Shown: positions 34,008 to 44,938, counted from the first letter of the stretch. The stretch is 64,000 nt of DNA from Parastagonospora avenae f. sp. tritici 18332-5 (GCA_022559985.1 JAFJTR010000019.1:1-64000), one strand, 5' to 3'. The notes: a model not told the origin generated them from the letters alone. Translations and numbers: made by a program.

Positions 34008-36047
34008 TTAATGGTCGGTGTGAGCCCTCAGTTTCCAACCATCATCTTCGAGCTTCATGGCTACCTTTAGCTTCGCAGCCCGATCCATCATTTCACTCTT
34101 CTTGTCCATGGGCCCGTTGTCTCTTAATAAGCGCTCGTCAAGGCCATTGAATAACACTCCCAGGCTCGAAGTCTTCCTGGCCCGCCGACCAAGAGTCGGC
34201 GATGCGGAAGTTTGTTTTGTCGACCAAATTGTGAGGGCGAGAAAGAGACTCGACAAGACCACCAGTGTGGCGGGGAAAGCGATCCAAGGCCAGCGCACTT
34301 GCACACAAGTCTCCGTCTTGAAAGTTCAATTGTATGCAAAACCTAGGTTTGTCTCGGGTCGGGGTTTTTTCTTGCGGTTATACGCTGTCATGGAGCTGGC
34401 AATCTTGCCGATCTGATCGCTTATCGTGGAGGCACTCGCGGTACCGTTGCGATAGATTTGTTTGATCCATACATCGCCTTCAGATATTTCCACCCAGCTC
34501 AAAGCAGCCTTTAAGCGTACACCTCGGTCGGTAAAGATGCTCGAGCCTGGATGAAATGCACTGCAGGCCACAATTTACATTCTGCAGCGATTGGCTTCAT
34601 ACACTGACCACCGTAGTCAGGATCTGGCTGATGACGAACGTTGAAGCACGGCCAGTCCACGGAGATGGTCAATGCGACAACTTGAAGCAATGCGTTTATA
34701 CCTTGCTCGGGGGGCCAATAGCGGCCAAAGGTGTCGCTATCGTATTGCCCTCGCTAGTATTAGTCGCCCGTGATCAGTGTGCGAGTAGAATTTCCCTCGA
34801 AAACAGTCGTAATCTCAGACTGATTACCAAGAGCGGGTATAGTCCAAGTTTTCTCGCGGCTTCCCAGTTCCTTCAGCTCTGTTGTGATATCTACACATTT
34901 GGAGCTGAAGCCAAAGGTCTGGTAGTACTCTGCCGTCCCAAGGGCAGTGAGGAAAGTGCAATTTCCTGTGGAGCATCGGACATCAACAACCTGTGAATTG
35001 TTCAGAAGGCCAGCGTACATGGTAGCACTCATGCCGGGATCCAGAGCTGTCACAGCTGGACCATTGTGATAGCCAAGTTCAGTGCAGTTGTTCGCTCGAG
35101 GGACTTCAGCTACCAACCCGGGCTGTAATTTGTGGCATATGGCTGGACGAACAACCTGCTGAGTGAAAGGCTCAATAGCAAGCGCTGGAACAGTTATGGT
35201 TGCGCCAAAAGCACACAAGTGACTTTGATCTGGTTCAGCAAAATCTCATAATTCTTCCTGGACACACTCACCGCATCTTCAGCTGGATGGTTAGTAGGAA
35301 GGCTCCCCATGGCCCTCTACTAGCTGAGTCAAACGACTGAAAGTCGCTGAGTGAGTTTCCACGGTCGAACCAAAGCCATTTAAGCTGTCCCATTGCTGTA
35401 GAACGTTAGAAAATGATAATTTTGTGGCTTCGGTGAAACTTGCCTTCAGCGACCGCAAGTAGAAGCGAATTTTTAATTGTGGTAGCAAGCACAGCCACAA
35501 AAGAGTTGATATTTATTTTGAGCGGCACCTCAGTCATAATACGACCTTGAAAATACCGAAGAGTTGGAATAAGGCAGAACAAGGCGGCGATAGAAATGGC
35601 ACAACTCAGAATCTCTGCTGACCAGCCATCGACCTAGAAGATGTACCATCGGCTGTAAAATCGACGCGCCTCCGCGGGTCCATGTTCGGGTTCGGATTTG
35701 CTGGGGCCAGCTGATGAGCTGATGGGTCCTAGAACCGACAAGGTGCTGTCGAGGCTATGGTCTTCAATTCGTAGCTCTGTTTAGCTTACTAGAGCCGCTT
35801 TGTCAAGTGGCTCAAAATGTAGAAAATGATCATCCTCTGCCGCGCTGGCAACGCTGGCAGCTTCGTTGCTGTGATGTATCTCAGCTGCCGCGTTGTCCGA
35901 TGCTTCTAGGCTCACCATCGATATTGAGTCCTGGTTATCGCTTGAACCGTTGCTGTAGGTGATATCTGAAATGAAAGACAGACGGTCAGGCCCATGGGAC
36001 TCCGCAGCCTTGTCGTTACTGTGCTGCGGTGAGATGGGGTGATGCAT
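34008..36047 (-). pseudogene. Broken DUF3176-family membrane protein gene
   Basis: DUF3176 proteins are fungal multi-span membrane proteins of unknown function. Their motifs appear in order on the minus strand: a Ser-rich N-terminus, VDGWSAEILSCAISIAALFC (TM), NSFVAVLATTIKNSLLLAVA (TM), MGQLKWLWFDRGNSLSDFQS, FDSASRGPWGAFLL, GATITVPALAIEPFTQQVV (TM), a luminal part with Cys and N-glycosylation motifs (NNSQVV, GNCTF), AAECKLWPAVHF, and CVQVRWPWIAFPATLVVL (TM) with LGVLFNGLDE. The frame has in-frame stops TAA 35781-35783, TAG 35634-35636 and TGA 34326-34328. The part at about 34560-34760 reads only across frame changes. One intron (35396-35443) starts GC (GAAG/GCAAGT). With three nonsense codons the gene cannot make the full protein. 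Confidence 0.78.
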
Positions 36048-36772
36048 GCTGCTTCGAGAGTTTTCATTAATACTAAAACTCAGTTCTTTGGATTTGTCCA
36101 AGTTCTTATCATAGCTGAGAATAATTGAGAGATGGCAACTGCGCCTCACCTTTGTATTACCATGTGGTGAGACTGCATGGTGGAGGTTGCCAGTAATAGA
36201 CGTTAATTTGCAACGCCTTCTCTCTATGTTCGGTAAGTTGGGGCGACTCACCCTGTGTAACCCAGGGCCTGCTCGCGGCGATAGAAAGTAATCAATGATT
36301 AGTCGCCACTTGCAGTGCCAAGAGCCAAGGCTGCTTTTCGCACCGTTGCGCGCGAATGTAGTCAGCTCCAATGCTTCATTTTTGCGATCCAACTACGTCC
36401 AGGCACTTCGGAACATGTAAGCTGATGCTGCCGCAGATTGGAGTGTTCCTTCTGTCTGGAGGTGCATGCAAACTAACGTATACGCGTTTCAGAGCATCGT
36501 TTAATAGCTTCTTGGTTCGTATAGCGACTTTACATGTGCCTGGCACAATGGGCTCCATGGAAGTCTTTCCCCCTGATCATTCCAAGCTCCAGACTTTTTT
36601 CCGTCGTCATGCCTTGTTAGGAGATAGGTTCAACTTTCAGCCAACCTCACCCTGCTGTCTACAAGATCATGTTGACGCAGTGTTTCCATCCTCCCTATTG
36701 TCTCGTACTAGTCTTCGACAAGTAATGTTGTACGAAACGACGCTTCTTCTATGCCAGCTGCTATTATGCAGG
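36048..36772. other. Upstream remainder of the DUF3176 pseudogene and intergenic sequence
   Basis: The minus frame stays open to 36392 (KWRLIIDYFLSPRAGPGLH) and may be part of the decayed N-terminus. Beyond that no gene is seen. Confidence 0.3.
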
Positions 36773-37900
36773 TTATTTTGCTTTCGTGACGTGCACCTCA
36801 CGCAATTCTGAGCTGAGCATCTCATAACCGTCTTTCCTGATCTTTCTGCCTGTGAAGAAAGCGAGGACGAAGCTCATCTTGTCCAACACGGGAAATTCAA
36901 AGATTCCCCATGTCTTTAATAGTCCCCAAGCCTTTTCAGCGTGCACAGAACTGTTGCCGTTGAGTTCAGCCTCGCAGAATCGTTCCTTACACGTTGTGCG
37001 AAATTCGGTTGGGTCTGCTGATTTACGAAAGACGCACTCGATGTCTAACATGTTATTTCGAAGGCACTGTATCCATGCGGTGTTCGTGTGGCAGATCAAG
37101 GCAAGCAGGGTATTTGTTCAACTGATTAGCTCATACTGATATGGCTCCCAGCCTCCTGTATCCATGCCGGTTGGTGCACAAGTGCATGCTTCGACAGGAT
37201 TTCCGTAATCGTAGTTCCCATGTTCTTCAGCGTCCCACTCGCCAACGCAGTACCAGCACATGTCGTCTGGTAGGGTCTCGTCGCTCACGAGCTTGAATGG
37301 CAGAAATGCGATACGCGTCGCTGGGGACTGAGCTTGTAATTGGCATAGTCGTGTCAAATTGTGCTTTTCACCCGGAGTGTCGTGCAAACCATGGTCTCAT
37401 TCGATCTGCACCCGCCCGGGAGCATACATCGAGTGATAAAGCTCAGATAGAAAGGTGTTGATGAAGTCTGCCAGATCATGAAGTGTGACAGGACACTGAG
37501 GCTGCTGACCTAGATTGGGCGATGTTCTGTGCGAATTTGTTTGCATGTTTGAGTCAAGCCAATGGACTTCCATCTGCGTTGTGTCCAGGGCTTACATGCT
37601 TGGCGTGTAATGGGAGGTGCGTATTTCAGGTCATCCATATCTCCCGAGCAGTATGCGTAGATCCGATTGCGCATTTCTGATTGTGTCAGTACCAATTATC
37701 ACGACCTTTGGGGATACTCTTACCCGCCGGGAGCTCGAAGAGTCGAAAAGAATAATCCGTCAGGTGTCTTGTCTCCACCTCTGTTTGCTTCTTGACAATG
37801 TGTACTAGCCATTTGTCGAGCTTGTTGGAGGCTAAGGTAGCGCCAGTAAGTTGCCCAGCAGCATCGCGACTATCACACGATTAGCGGAACCAACGGAGCG
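36773..37900 (-). pseudogene. Broken F-box-like gene, paralogue of the next one
   Basis: An exon ending YSFRLFELPA splices (GGTAAGAG to ATCAG) to EMRNRIYAYCSGDMDDLKYA, a typical F-box-like LPAExRNxIY start. QRRWKSIGLTQTCKQIRTEH follows. Then TAG (37510-37512) interrupts after HRPI. A frame change follows, with VTLHDLADFINTFLSEL in the new frame. The next frame has MCWYCVGEWDAEEHGNYDYG and stops at TGA (37118-37120). In the same frame WIQCLRNNMLDIECVF, KAWGLLKTWGIFEFPVLDKM and SELREVHVTKAK follow. Each block has a counterpart in the gene at 38236-39483 (ALTQTCHIFRTRF, TVPDFIDTFFP, CEMCSEGMYAEEHGIEL, LLERLGIFSLS, KPEAREVRIPRP). The pair is therefore a tandem duplication with one decayed copy. 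Confidence 0.7.
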
Positions 37901-38235
37901 CGCATGATTGCATCTTACTCACTCTATGGATATCATGCTTCCGGATGAGCTCAGAGGGTGGCAAAGAGTAGAGCGGTGTTGTTCGGTGAGGGTGGTGCGG
38001 GGTTGATTGAATGCGTCGCTGCAGGTGGGCAGGGAAAGGATGACGGTAACGTGACATCCCACAAATAACCTCAAAAGTTCACGTGCATTTCCATTAGGTT
38101 ATCAAGCTAGTAGTCGCGCGTCACAGCGCGTACAAGGGCAGGTGTATAGAAGATTGTAGCCACCTAGTTGCATGCGCTACCTATGGCAGGCACGTCTTGA
38201 GACAACGCTTCCTAACCAGTGCTCTTTGAATGTAG
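37901..38235. other. Gap between the two F-box-like loci
   Basis: About 335 bp with no recognised coding sequence. Confidence 0.35.
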
Positions 38236-39483
38236 CTAAATCGCGTCATCCTCAAGCGGTCGGGGAATGCGGACTTCACGCGCCTCCGGTTTGGTTGACA
38301 AGAACTCACCGGTTTGCGCCTCCACCATCTCGAATACAACCACGAATTCCATCTCTGCATCTCGAGAAAGACTGAAGATACCCAGACGTTCCAGAAGACC
38401 ACAAGCAGCATCGAAACCATGGGTCCTGTTCTTCGACGCTCCTTTGTATTGAATCCGGAACTGCAGTAGCTCTGTAAGCTGATTGAAAGTACAGTCGATC
38501 GAGATGCGACCCGCGTATATGTCTTGCAGTCGTTCTTTGTTGCTATTGGAGAGGAAGTCCTGGAGTATCTTGGTGTATGCCATACGCTCCTCCTTCAGCG
38601 CGGCCCATACGTCGTAGTCCACAACGTATTCATCACATATGCAGTCTTCGTCCAAGTGTTCTAGTTCGATACCGTGCTCTTCGGCGTACATTCCTTCAGA
38701 GCACATTTCACATGGATCTTCCCTGGCGGCATTCATTGTGTCAGCCGCTTGAGCCGGAACATACTCGAGGATGAGACTCAGGAAATGAGCACGGGCTTGA
38801 AGGAGGGGCGTGATGTCGGCGTGATCACGGCTACGCATGTCGATCGGATGAGACCATAGTAGCTGGAACAAGTTCGGTCCAATCGTGTGCGTGGCTGTTG
38901 TCGGGAAAAACGTGTCGATGAAGTCGGGTACAGTTCCAGGGCTTAGTCTGACGGCTAGCTTACGCATCCATAGAGGGCAGAACCTTGTACGAAATATGTG
39001 GCATGTCTGGGTAAGAGCATAGAACTGCCATGAACGCTGAGCCCATTCAGCGTGAGTAACCGGTCGGTACGAGTGTAGCACGCCAGGTACGTATCGCGAA
39101 GTACAGAATGTTGAATGTGGGAGAACAGAGCAGAAAAGAGGAAGAAGGTTGTTGTATTGAGAGAGCTACATGAAGCGATTATGTACACAATTAAGATGAG
39201 CAAGCAGGTGACGATGAGTCACGTGAGATACAATTCACAGTGTACTAGGTGAACCGAGGTGCTAGGCTGACACAGAAGTCCTCTTCTGCAAAGTCGTAGA
39301 TGCGGTCGCGAAGCTCTGTAATGTGATTAGAGGCTTTTATTTGTGCCAGTATGAAGAATTGTCCTCACCCGGAGCCAGTTTGAGGAAGTGGCAGAGACAA
39401 TCTACCGTGCCCTGAGGTGTTCCAGAGGTGTATGTTCGTGCGCGCTTGGTGATGTGATCCATCGATGAATGCGCCTCACTCAT
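38236..39483 (-). CDS. F-box-like protein, probably functional copy
   Basis: Exon 1 (39483-39369) begins MSEAHSSMDHITKRARTY and ends HFLKLAP. A 53 bp intron leads to ELRDRIYDFAEEDF, an F-box-like LxLxPELRxxIY motif. The last exon (about 39081-38236) is a clean 281-codon frame: HAEWAQRSWQFYALTQTC, RLSPGTVPDFIDTFFPTT, DPCEMCSEGMYAEEHGIELE, DEDCICDEYVVDYDVWAALK and FDAACGLLERLGIFSLSRD, ending RPLEDDAI. The join between exon 2 and the last exon (about 39080-39250) is not solved; no GT-AG pair there gives an obvious in-phase splice, so a defect is possible. The family is lineage-expanded in these fungi. F-box proteins usually select substrates for SCF ubiquitin ligases, but this is unproven here. 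Confidence 0.55.
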
Positions 39484-40322
39484 CTTCGTCCTCTGCTAAG
39501 ATGCGCTTGTTTGACGCGTGCCTTTCAGCGGTGTTAGTGAGGATATAGCTCGCGCACGGGAACGCAGGCTGGACTACTTACGACTTCAATGCCATGATTA
39601 CTGTGGTCAAGACATCTCGAGAGAGTGACCGGGTTGTGGTACAGAAACGAGGAGGGGAACCTCGAGAGGCAAGAGCACTTACCTAAGCCACGGCACGTGA
39701 CTAGCCAGTGATACGGCCCTGACATGTCGTGGTGAATATTGCCCGATCCTGTATCGAATTGGGTGCTAGGGGGATGCCATATTACTGAAACATGCTAACG
39801 TTTATTCCTAAGGATTCTGGAAGTATTACTAGCAACCCGCTTTTGTTTACGACAACTATGGCTGAAAATGTTCAAATTAACACTTCAGGACCTCATATGT
39901 GCGCTCAAAAGTCGAGCTACCACGTCTAACTTGATTGGGTACAGCAGCAGTTATTTACCCACCCCATGCGACTCGACAATAAAATCGTAGCAAACCTGTG
40001 ACTACCGATACACCACAGTGGAAGTAAGTCCGCTTTCGATGGCTGGATCGAATATTCATTCATTGGTCCCTGAGTCGACTGTTGTGTTGGGAGCAGTGAC
40101 CGTGTGTGAATTCATGGTGAAGGCAACACCATCGCCAGCAAACGAAACTGCCGCTAGCCTTCATAATCCTCGCACAAAATCTACGCACCACACCTCGAGA
40201 TAGCATCCTCTACCTTCAACTTGGGCTATTCATCTCTCCCGGCGCGCAACAACTAAAAGTCTCTCAGCACTTGGAGCAAAAGAACAAATTCACGCGCGAA
40301 ACCTCACGTTTCACCTCGGCGC
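39484..40322. other. Intergenic, no supported gene
   Basis: An upstream ATG on the minus strand near 39597 (MALKS, with a GTAAGT donor) could be an alternative first exon of the F-box-like gene, but it joins into an early stop. Nothing else is seen. Confidence 0.3.
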
Positions 40323-41179
40323 ATGACCTATTACCAGTGCTCCACCGAAGCGCTCAACCTTGAAATTCGACGCCGTGGCTACATATTTACTGGCTGTCGC
40401 GACCAGCTCAGCGAGGCCTTACAAGCAGACGACCATGTCCGAGGATCAGAAGCCACAACGGTGACGACAGAAGTCTCGGGTCCCTTCGTGCCGGGTGAGC
40501 TCAATCTATCGCGCACTTCCGAATTCGGAAAGACGACGATTGTCAATTTGCTTGCGGGCGAAAGTATGTGGAATAGTAAGACGACTTGTATATGCGTGGC
40601 TAACGATATGCAGAAATTGTGTATTGGTCGATGAACACGTTCTTCCCGGTCCTACAACTGTTCTTCGAATCTGGTCGATCATGCATTATCGATGGTGGCC
40701 GGCTTTCTAACGCGGCGATTGGACTCGACTCTGCGCTACGCTTTCGTCTTACTGATTGCAGCCATGAGGAGGATGGACGCATCACGAAATCAATTCGTCC
40801 TGAGCGATTCGCGCACGCTGGCGGCGGGATACGGATCCTTCAAGCTACCATCGCACAGCGGAAGAGTGTTGCCGTGAGGTCGCGAGCATCTGGATTTGGT
40901 GTGTATACACCTCTGCTCACCGGATCGACGACCATCTCTCAAGAGGTCCATACTGTGGTCGGCTTGAAGCTCGAAGGGATGAGAGATGTGGCTTATGTAT
41001 GGGCGAGATCATCGACCCCGTCCGCTGAGGGGGAGAAGCACTGGGGCGACGTTAAGCCTGCTGGCCTCAGGGACGATATCCCAGCTCCGTATTTGGGCTT
41101 TCCCATGCACCTAAACAAGCCCGGTCGCGAAGTCCCGGTTTTTTCTAAGGAGAGCCAGGTCGGCGTTGGTCGCTGTTGA
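40323..41179 (+). CDS. Fungal protein of unknown function with SAP-like N-terminus
   Basis: Two exons (40323-40563, 40614-41179; 50 bp intron) encode 268 residues, joining GEKIVYWSMNTFFPVLQLFF in phase. The first ~40 residues (STEALNLEIRRRGYIFTGCR, DQLSEALQADDHVRG) look like a SAP-type helix-extension-helix, a fold that often binds DNA, with its Leu/Gly/Asp pattern. After a linker, the rest reads as one folded region with SCIIDGGRLSNAAIGLDSAL, RITKSIRPERFAHAGGGIRI, GFGVYTPLLTGSTTISQEVH and GMRDVAYVWARSSTPSAEGE. I do not recognise it. There is no signal peptide, TM or stop. The smooth frame and splice suggest a real, possibly lineage-specific gene. Confidence 0.65.
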
Positions 41180-41435
41180 GACGATAACGGGAGTCAATAT
41201 ACGTACTGAGACAGTCCGAGTTGGAAGCCAGCCGGGTGAAAGCGGATGGTTAGTGAGGCTTGGTGATGTTTCAACAATGTGGCCGTATCAGTGATAGGTG
41301 CGAGAATACTGTAGATTTAGCTTATTGCTAAGCGCAAGTACGATGTATGACTACTCTTCGCCAGTTGACAAATTCAGTGACTACATAAGCTATGTGGACC
41401 CAACGCAAATAAATTGTTAAATCAAAAAGGTGCTT
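41180..41435. other. Short intergenic gap
   Basis: No gene or structure is seen. Confidence 0.3.
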
Positions 41436-42060
41436 CTACATCACCTGTCTCCGAGGCTCATCATGACCTGTACCGGCGCCTGGTGCTGCAATTTGCGACT
41501 CTGCCTTCCTCCCCGCTTGGTTATCAACCTTCTCCAAGAACTCGCGAATCTCATTGTATTTTCCCAGCCTCGCGATATCTGCAGCCGTCAGCCCATCCTT
41601 ATTCTTGACATGTACATCTGCTTTCCAAGCTACAAGTAGCTGTACCACGTCAAGGTAGCCAATAGTTTGCTGCCCATATCAATTCGAGAGCCTCCAGAAG
41701 ATTGCGTGGGTATTGCTTCAATGTGGCATCTGAATTGGGCCTGAACAGCTCAGCCTGATAGCTGTAGGTGTACATGCGCGACCCTGGAAGGACCTCTACA
41801 AGAATTTCTCGAAGCCACAGAGTCCCATCCTCATACTCCTATGTTTTTAGGCGTCTCCGTTGAGACCATGTATTGCCATGATATGTAATGCGTACATACT
41901 GGCTACTCAGGTCGCTAGGTAATGCTTCCTCGCTGAGAAGAAAGAGTCCGTACTGTTGTGTGCGCGCGGTGGTGGCTGTAGAAAGAGGTAATGGCGCGGA
42001 AGACTTCGATCATCCCACTTCAGATGTAAATAGCTAGTTGAATTTTGCGCCTACTGAGAT
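41436..42060 (-). pseudogene. Relic of an alpha/beta-hydrolase plus ankyrin protein (NLR-like)
   Basis: Reading the minus strand, QYGLFLLSEEALPSDL and IMAIHGLNGDA match the start of the SERAC1/SesB-like alpha/beta-hydrolase that opens many fungal STAND/NLR and patatin-like proteins. TAA (41847-41849) interrupts there. One base further, the frame resumes with a TAG where Trp is expected (K-T-stop-E), then YEDGTLWLREILVEVLPGSR, MYTYSYQAELFRPNSDATLK and RNLLEALELIW. It then shifts frame again into one ankyrin repeat: GYLDVVQLLVAWKADVHVKN, KDGLTAADIARLGKYNEI. The central nucleotide-binding part expected between hydrolase and ankyrins is absent, so the relic looks like an internal deletion of an NLR-type gene. 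It is broken by at least two frame changes and two stops. Confidence 0.65.
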
Positions 42061-42457
42061 TTGTGGTTGGCCCTCTTCTAGTCAACCTCCTCAGAGTCTT
42101 GCGCAGGTCAAGCATGGCTCTCGACCTTGAAAGGCCACACATGAGCCCCGATTGGAGATACAGATGGTCCTGCTCGAATGGAACGCTCCTGTTATAGAAT
42201 CTTCATTCGAGAGCTTTATTATCTACAGTTCTATCATAAGAGACTTTGCACCTAGGACATCAGTGTTTGGACTCCATTTGCACCCGACGCCACCCTCAGC
42301 CTCACCAGGCCCACGCCGCCCGCGCCGTCTAGGCGCCATCCGCACTCAATGCACGGTGCAGCTAACGAACCTGTCTTCGTCTTCCTACCAAGTGGCTCCT
42401 GCGTCATCAACACGACGTAATCTGAATCTCTAGAGATAACCGGTTTTGCTCATCATC
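42061..42457. other. Intergenic, no gene seen
   Basis: It lies between two relics. No recognisable coding sequence. Confidence 0.3.
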
Positions 42458-43360
42458 ATGGCAAGCGACCAGTCAGTATACCATTTACAATTGGAGTTAT
42501 GATTTGACGAGTTGGCTTTACCAGCCCGCCAAAGAAGACGTTCGCCATCGTAGGGCCATGAAGCAATACGTTTGTCGGCCACCTCATCTATATGGTAAAG
42601 TCTTTACTTATTGACGACTTCCAAGGTTTGCCTCTGCTAACAATTTCAAGCTCGGTGGTGTAGACTTACCTACACTTGCTAAGCTGCAGAGAAAGGACAT
42701 TGCATCGTACGACAAGGCATTGCAGGAATTGCGGAACACAAACGAAGAGCTATACTTCTACACCCCGCAGCACAGATTCAGCATCAAAGGTAATGCTGAC
42801 CCTGTTAATTGAGCTACAGTCACCAGGTGCCTGTCGTATTGCAATCAGTACCAGAAAAGAACTTCCATGCCACATAGCAGGCTGGAAATACTCAAAGACT
42901 TGTTACCGAATTGCGAAGCGCACCAAAGACGTTGTAGACGATTCTGGCTGTCCTGTTATATCTTTTTATCTAGGAGAGAGACATAGGAAGGAATTGAAAT
43001 TCAGTGTGCTCAATGCACCTAAAGCCTTTCTCCTCGTACACGCTCACCGTCTCTTGTCATCACCGTTGCAACGAGGTAGCCCTAGTGTGACCCTGCCGGC
43101 TTTGCGGATGCAGTGTGCCATCGGCATCAACCTATTTATCGCGAGTCCGGAACCTTGAGGTTGCAAGCCTCGACGTGAATGTTGCTATGGCTGTTGTGAA
43201 GATCTGGCTCTCTTGTCATGATCCTCATGTGGTTGCAGATATACTGCAAGTTGTTGAATACCACGAAGAGGGCAGTGACATCGACATCAAAGCGCTCACT
43301 CCCAAAGGTGTCACGACAGTCTACGCAGCGAAGCCTTTACATTCTAATAAACCTTCATAG
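42458..43360 (+). pseudogene. Broken eEF1A-like GTPase paralogue
   Basis: Exons 42458-42471, 42525-42594, 42651-42789 and 42827-43158 join in phase through GT-AG introns of 53, 56 and 37 bp. The start reads MASDHPPKKTFAIVGP, stop, SNTFVGHLIYMLGGVDLPTL, AKLQRKDIASYDKALQEL. This resembles the N-terminus of elongation factor 1-alpha (VVIGHVDSGKST, then GHLIYKCGGID, then IEKF). The P-loop has TGA (42559-42561) and is shortened. Beyond about residue 60 (FYTPQHRFSIKGACRIAIST, HIAGWKYSKTCYRIAKRTKD, VVDDSGCPVISFYLGERHRK) similarity to eEF1A fades. A further block in another frame, 43115-43360 (AMAVVKIWLSCHDPHVVADI, LQVVEYHEEGSDIDIKALTP), may be the lost C-terminus. The normal eEF1A gene is not in this window. 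I infer a diverged, now dead, eEF1A-derived gene. Confidence 0.5.
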
Positions 43361-43846
43361 GATCCTGGAGTTATTCGCTGCTTCAAATGACACTACGACT
43401 CTGTCTCCTAGGAGAATGTAGTCGTCTTGCTGGCAAATGCGACCGATCTTGTAACTTGGGAGTTCAGCGTGGGGATATGCCGCGGGGCTAACATGGTGCA
43501 ATTTGGCCAACGTATAGAGGAGATGAGCACATTGTGCTATTCAGAGCTGGCAAGCAATAGGCTTACTTAAGATGTCAAGCGAAGCGCACAGCCTTACTTT
43601 GAGGAAATGCGTATATGGTATGGATCAGGCCTGGATACGACAAGCGCTACGAGCGGATATTCATAGTGGACTGTGATAGTCTACGGTAGCTGGTTTCGAA
43701 CTGCGGTCACGCGCGATGTCGAGCTGTCCTTGCGCGCCTCAGGTACGCCTGTCCTCCTGCATACACTCATCCGCCCATCCGCCCTATAACCTTGTCCAAC
43801 TTCGTCTGAAGATCCACTGATTCACGTCTTCCCCATGATCCCGGAC
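43361..43846. other. Intergenic, no gene seen
   Basis: About 0.5 kb upstream, in window order, of the TMA22 3' end. Only chance frames are seen. Confidence 0.35.
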
Positions 43847-44615
43847 TCAAACCCCCTCCGTCTTCTTCTTCTTCTTATCCTCGATCAACTCAACATTATC
43901 CTCAGGCACCTCCTCATACTTGTCCACCAGGAACTCCAAGATGTCCTCGCTCAAATCGCCTTGCACAGTGATCTCCTCACCGCCACCGGGTATTTTAGTC
44001 ACGCTCGAGCCCGTGGCGAACTTCTTGCCAAAGTCCTTGGCGACCTTCTTGATGTCCAAGCCAAATGCTTCCAGGCCTTGTACGGCGGTGACGTATTTGC
44101 GCTTGTTGCGTTCGATGCGTTTGATGAGGATCTTGGAGGAGGCGAGTTCTTCGGCGCGGCGGGCTTCGGCAGACGCGGCTTTTGCGGCTTTCTTTTGGGA
44201 GTCTTTTTCGGCGCGTTTTTGGGCGTCGATAGAGAGGGCGGAGAGATTTTGTTCTATGGTTTCTATGTGGGGTCAGCATACTACCACAAACCACGTGGCT
44301 ACGAATCGTGTGGCCCAGGGTAATTGCAGTTCTGGTATGCGGAGTAATCGTACCTTTGGAGTACAGCTTGCTGTGCATGTCGTCGTGGTTCTCTTCAAGC
44401 CATTCCTCGCACTTCTTGGTTGTGCCACCGAACTCGCAGTACTACAAGGTCTTCATTAGTGGTCGAGAGGGTCGTGACGCGTTGCGGTGCCATACCTACT
44501 TCTGGTGGTAGACTGCATACTGGTGAAGGTTAGCTGGTGTTGCACAATCGCAGAATGGAAGTCAGTCTATACCTCCGCAGTACAAAACTTTCGCAGGCGC
44601 CGTATCCGCAGACAT
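43847..44615 (-). CDS. TMA22: Translation machinery-associated protein 22 (DENR homologue)
   Basis: Four exons (44615-44573, 44519-44500, 44441-44354, 44262-43847) give 188 residues; introns are 53, 58 and 91 bp. The 20-nt second exon supplies VCSLPPE, completing KVLYCGVCSLPPEYCEFGG, the cysteine-rich N-terminal motif of DENR/TMA22. KKCEEWLEENHDDMHSKLYS follows, then a charged Ala-rich helix. A SUI1 domain follows: SSKILIKRIERNKRKYVTAV, GLEAFGLDIKKVAKDFGKKF, ATGSSVTKIPGGGEEITVQG and DLSEDILEFLVDKY. The C-terminus is lysine-rich (EDKKKKKTEG). The protein binds the 40S subunit with TMA20/MCT-1 and recycles 40S or re-initiates translation. Length and motifs are normal. Confidence 0.95.
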
Positions 44616-44938
44616 GTTCGAGTTGATTTGCGAGTTTATAAATGAGTATGAGAGTTGAGAGCTGTTCAGGTCTGGCGGCGTTATAGACGTCTGGCACGCG
44701 AGAATTGGAGGGGCAGCTTGACGCACGGTGGGGTAACGTGCAGGGGTCAGAGCGCGCATCCCTGTCAGTCGTCCCGAGCCTTTCGGAACGCGACGCAATT
44801 CACTCCGATTAATTCTCACAGAATAAGCTTGCTCGCTGGTAGATATTCAGATAGCACGATCATCATTTCAGAACCTTGGTATCATTATATTATTTGTTCA
44901 TGTACTATCATGGTGTTTTGTTCCCATCGAGAGGCTGT
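44616..44938. promoter_or_regulatory. TMA22 upstream region
   Basis: These 323 bp lie between the TMA22 start and the ERG10 stop, both on the minus strand. They must hold the ERG10 3' end and the TMA22 promoter. No clear named element is seen. Confidence 0.35.

Noticed and set aside
43690..43730. Second tRNA-like word (GGTTTCGAACTGCGG)
   Set aside because: No matching acceptor stem or A box could be found by eye; probably chance.
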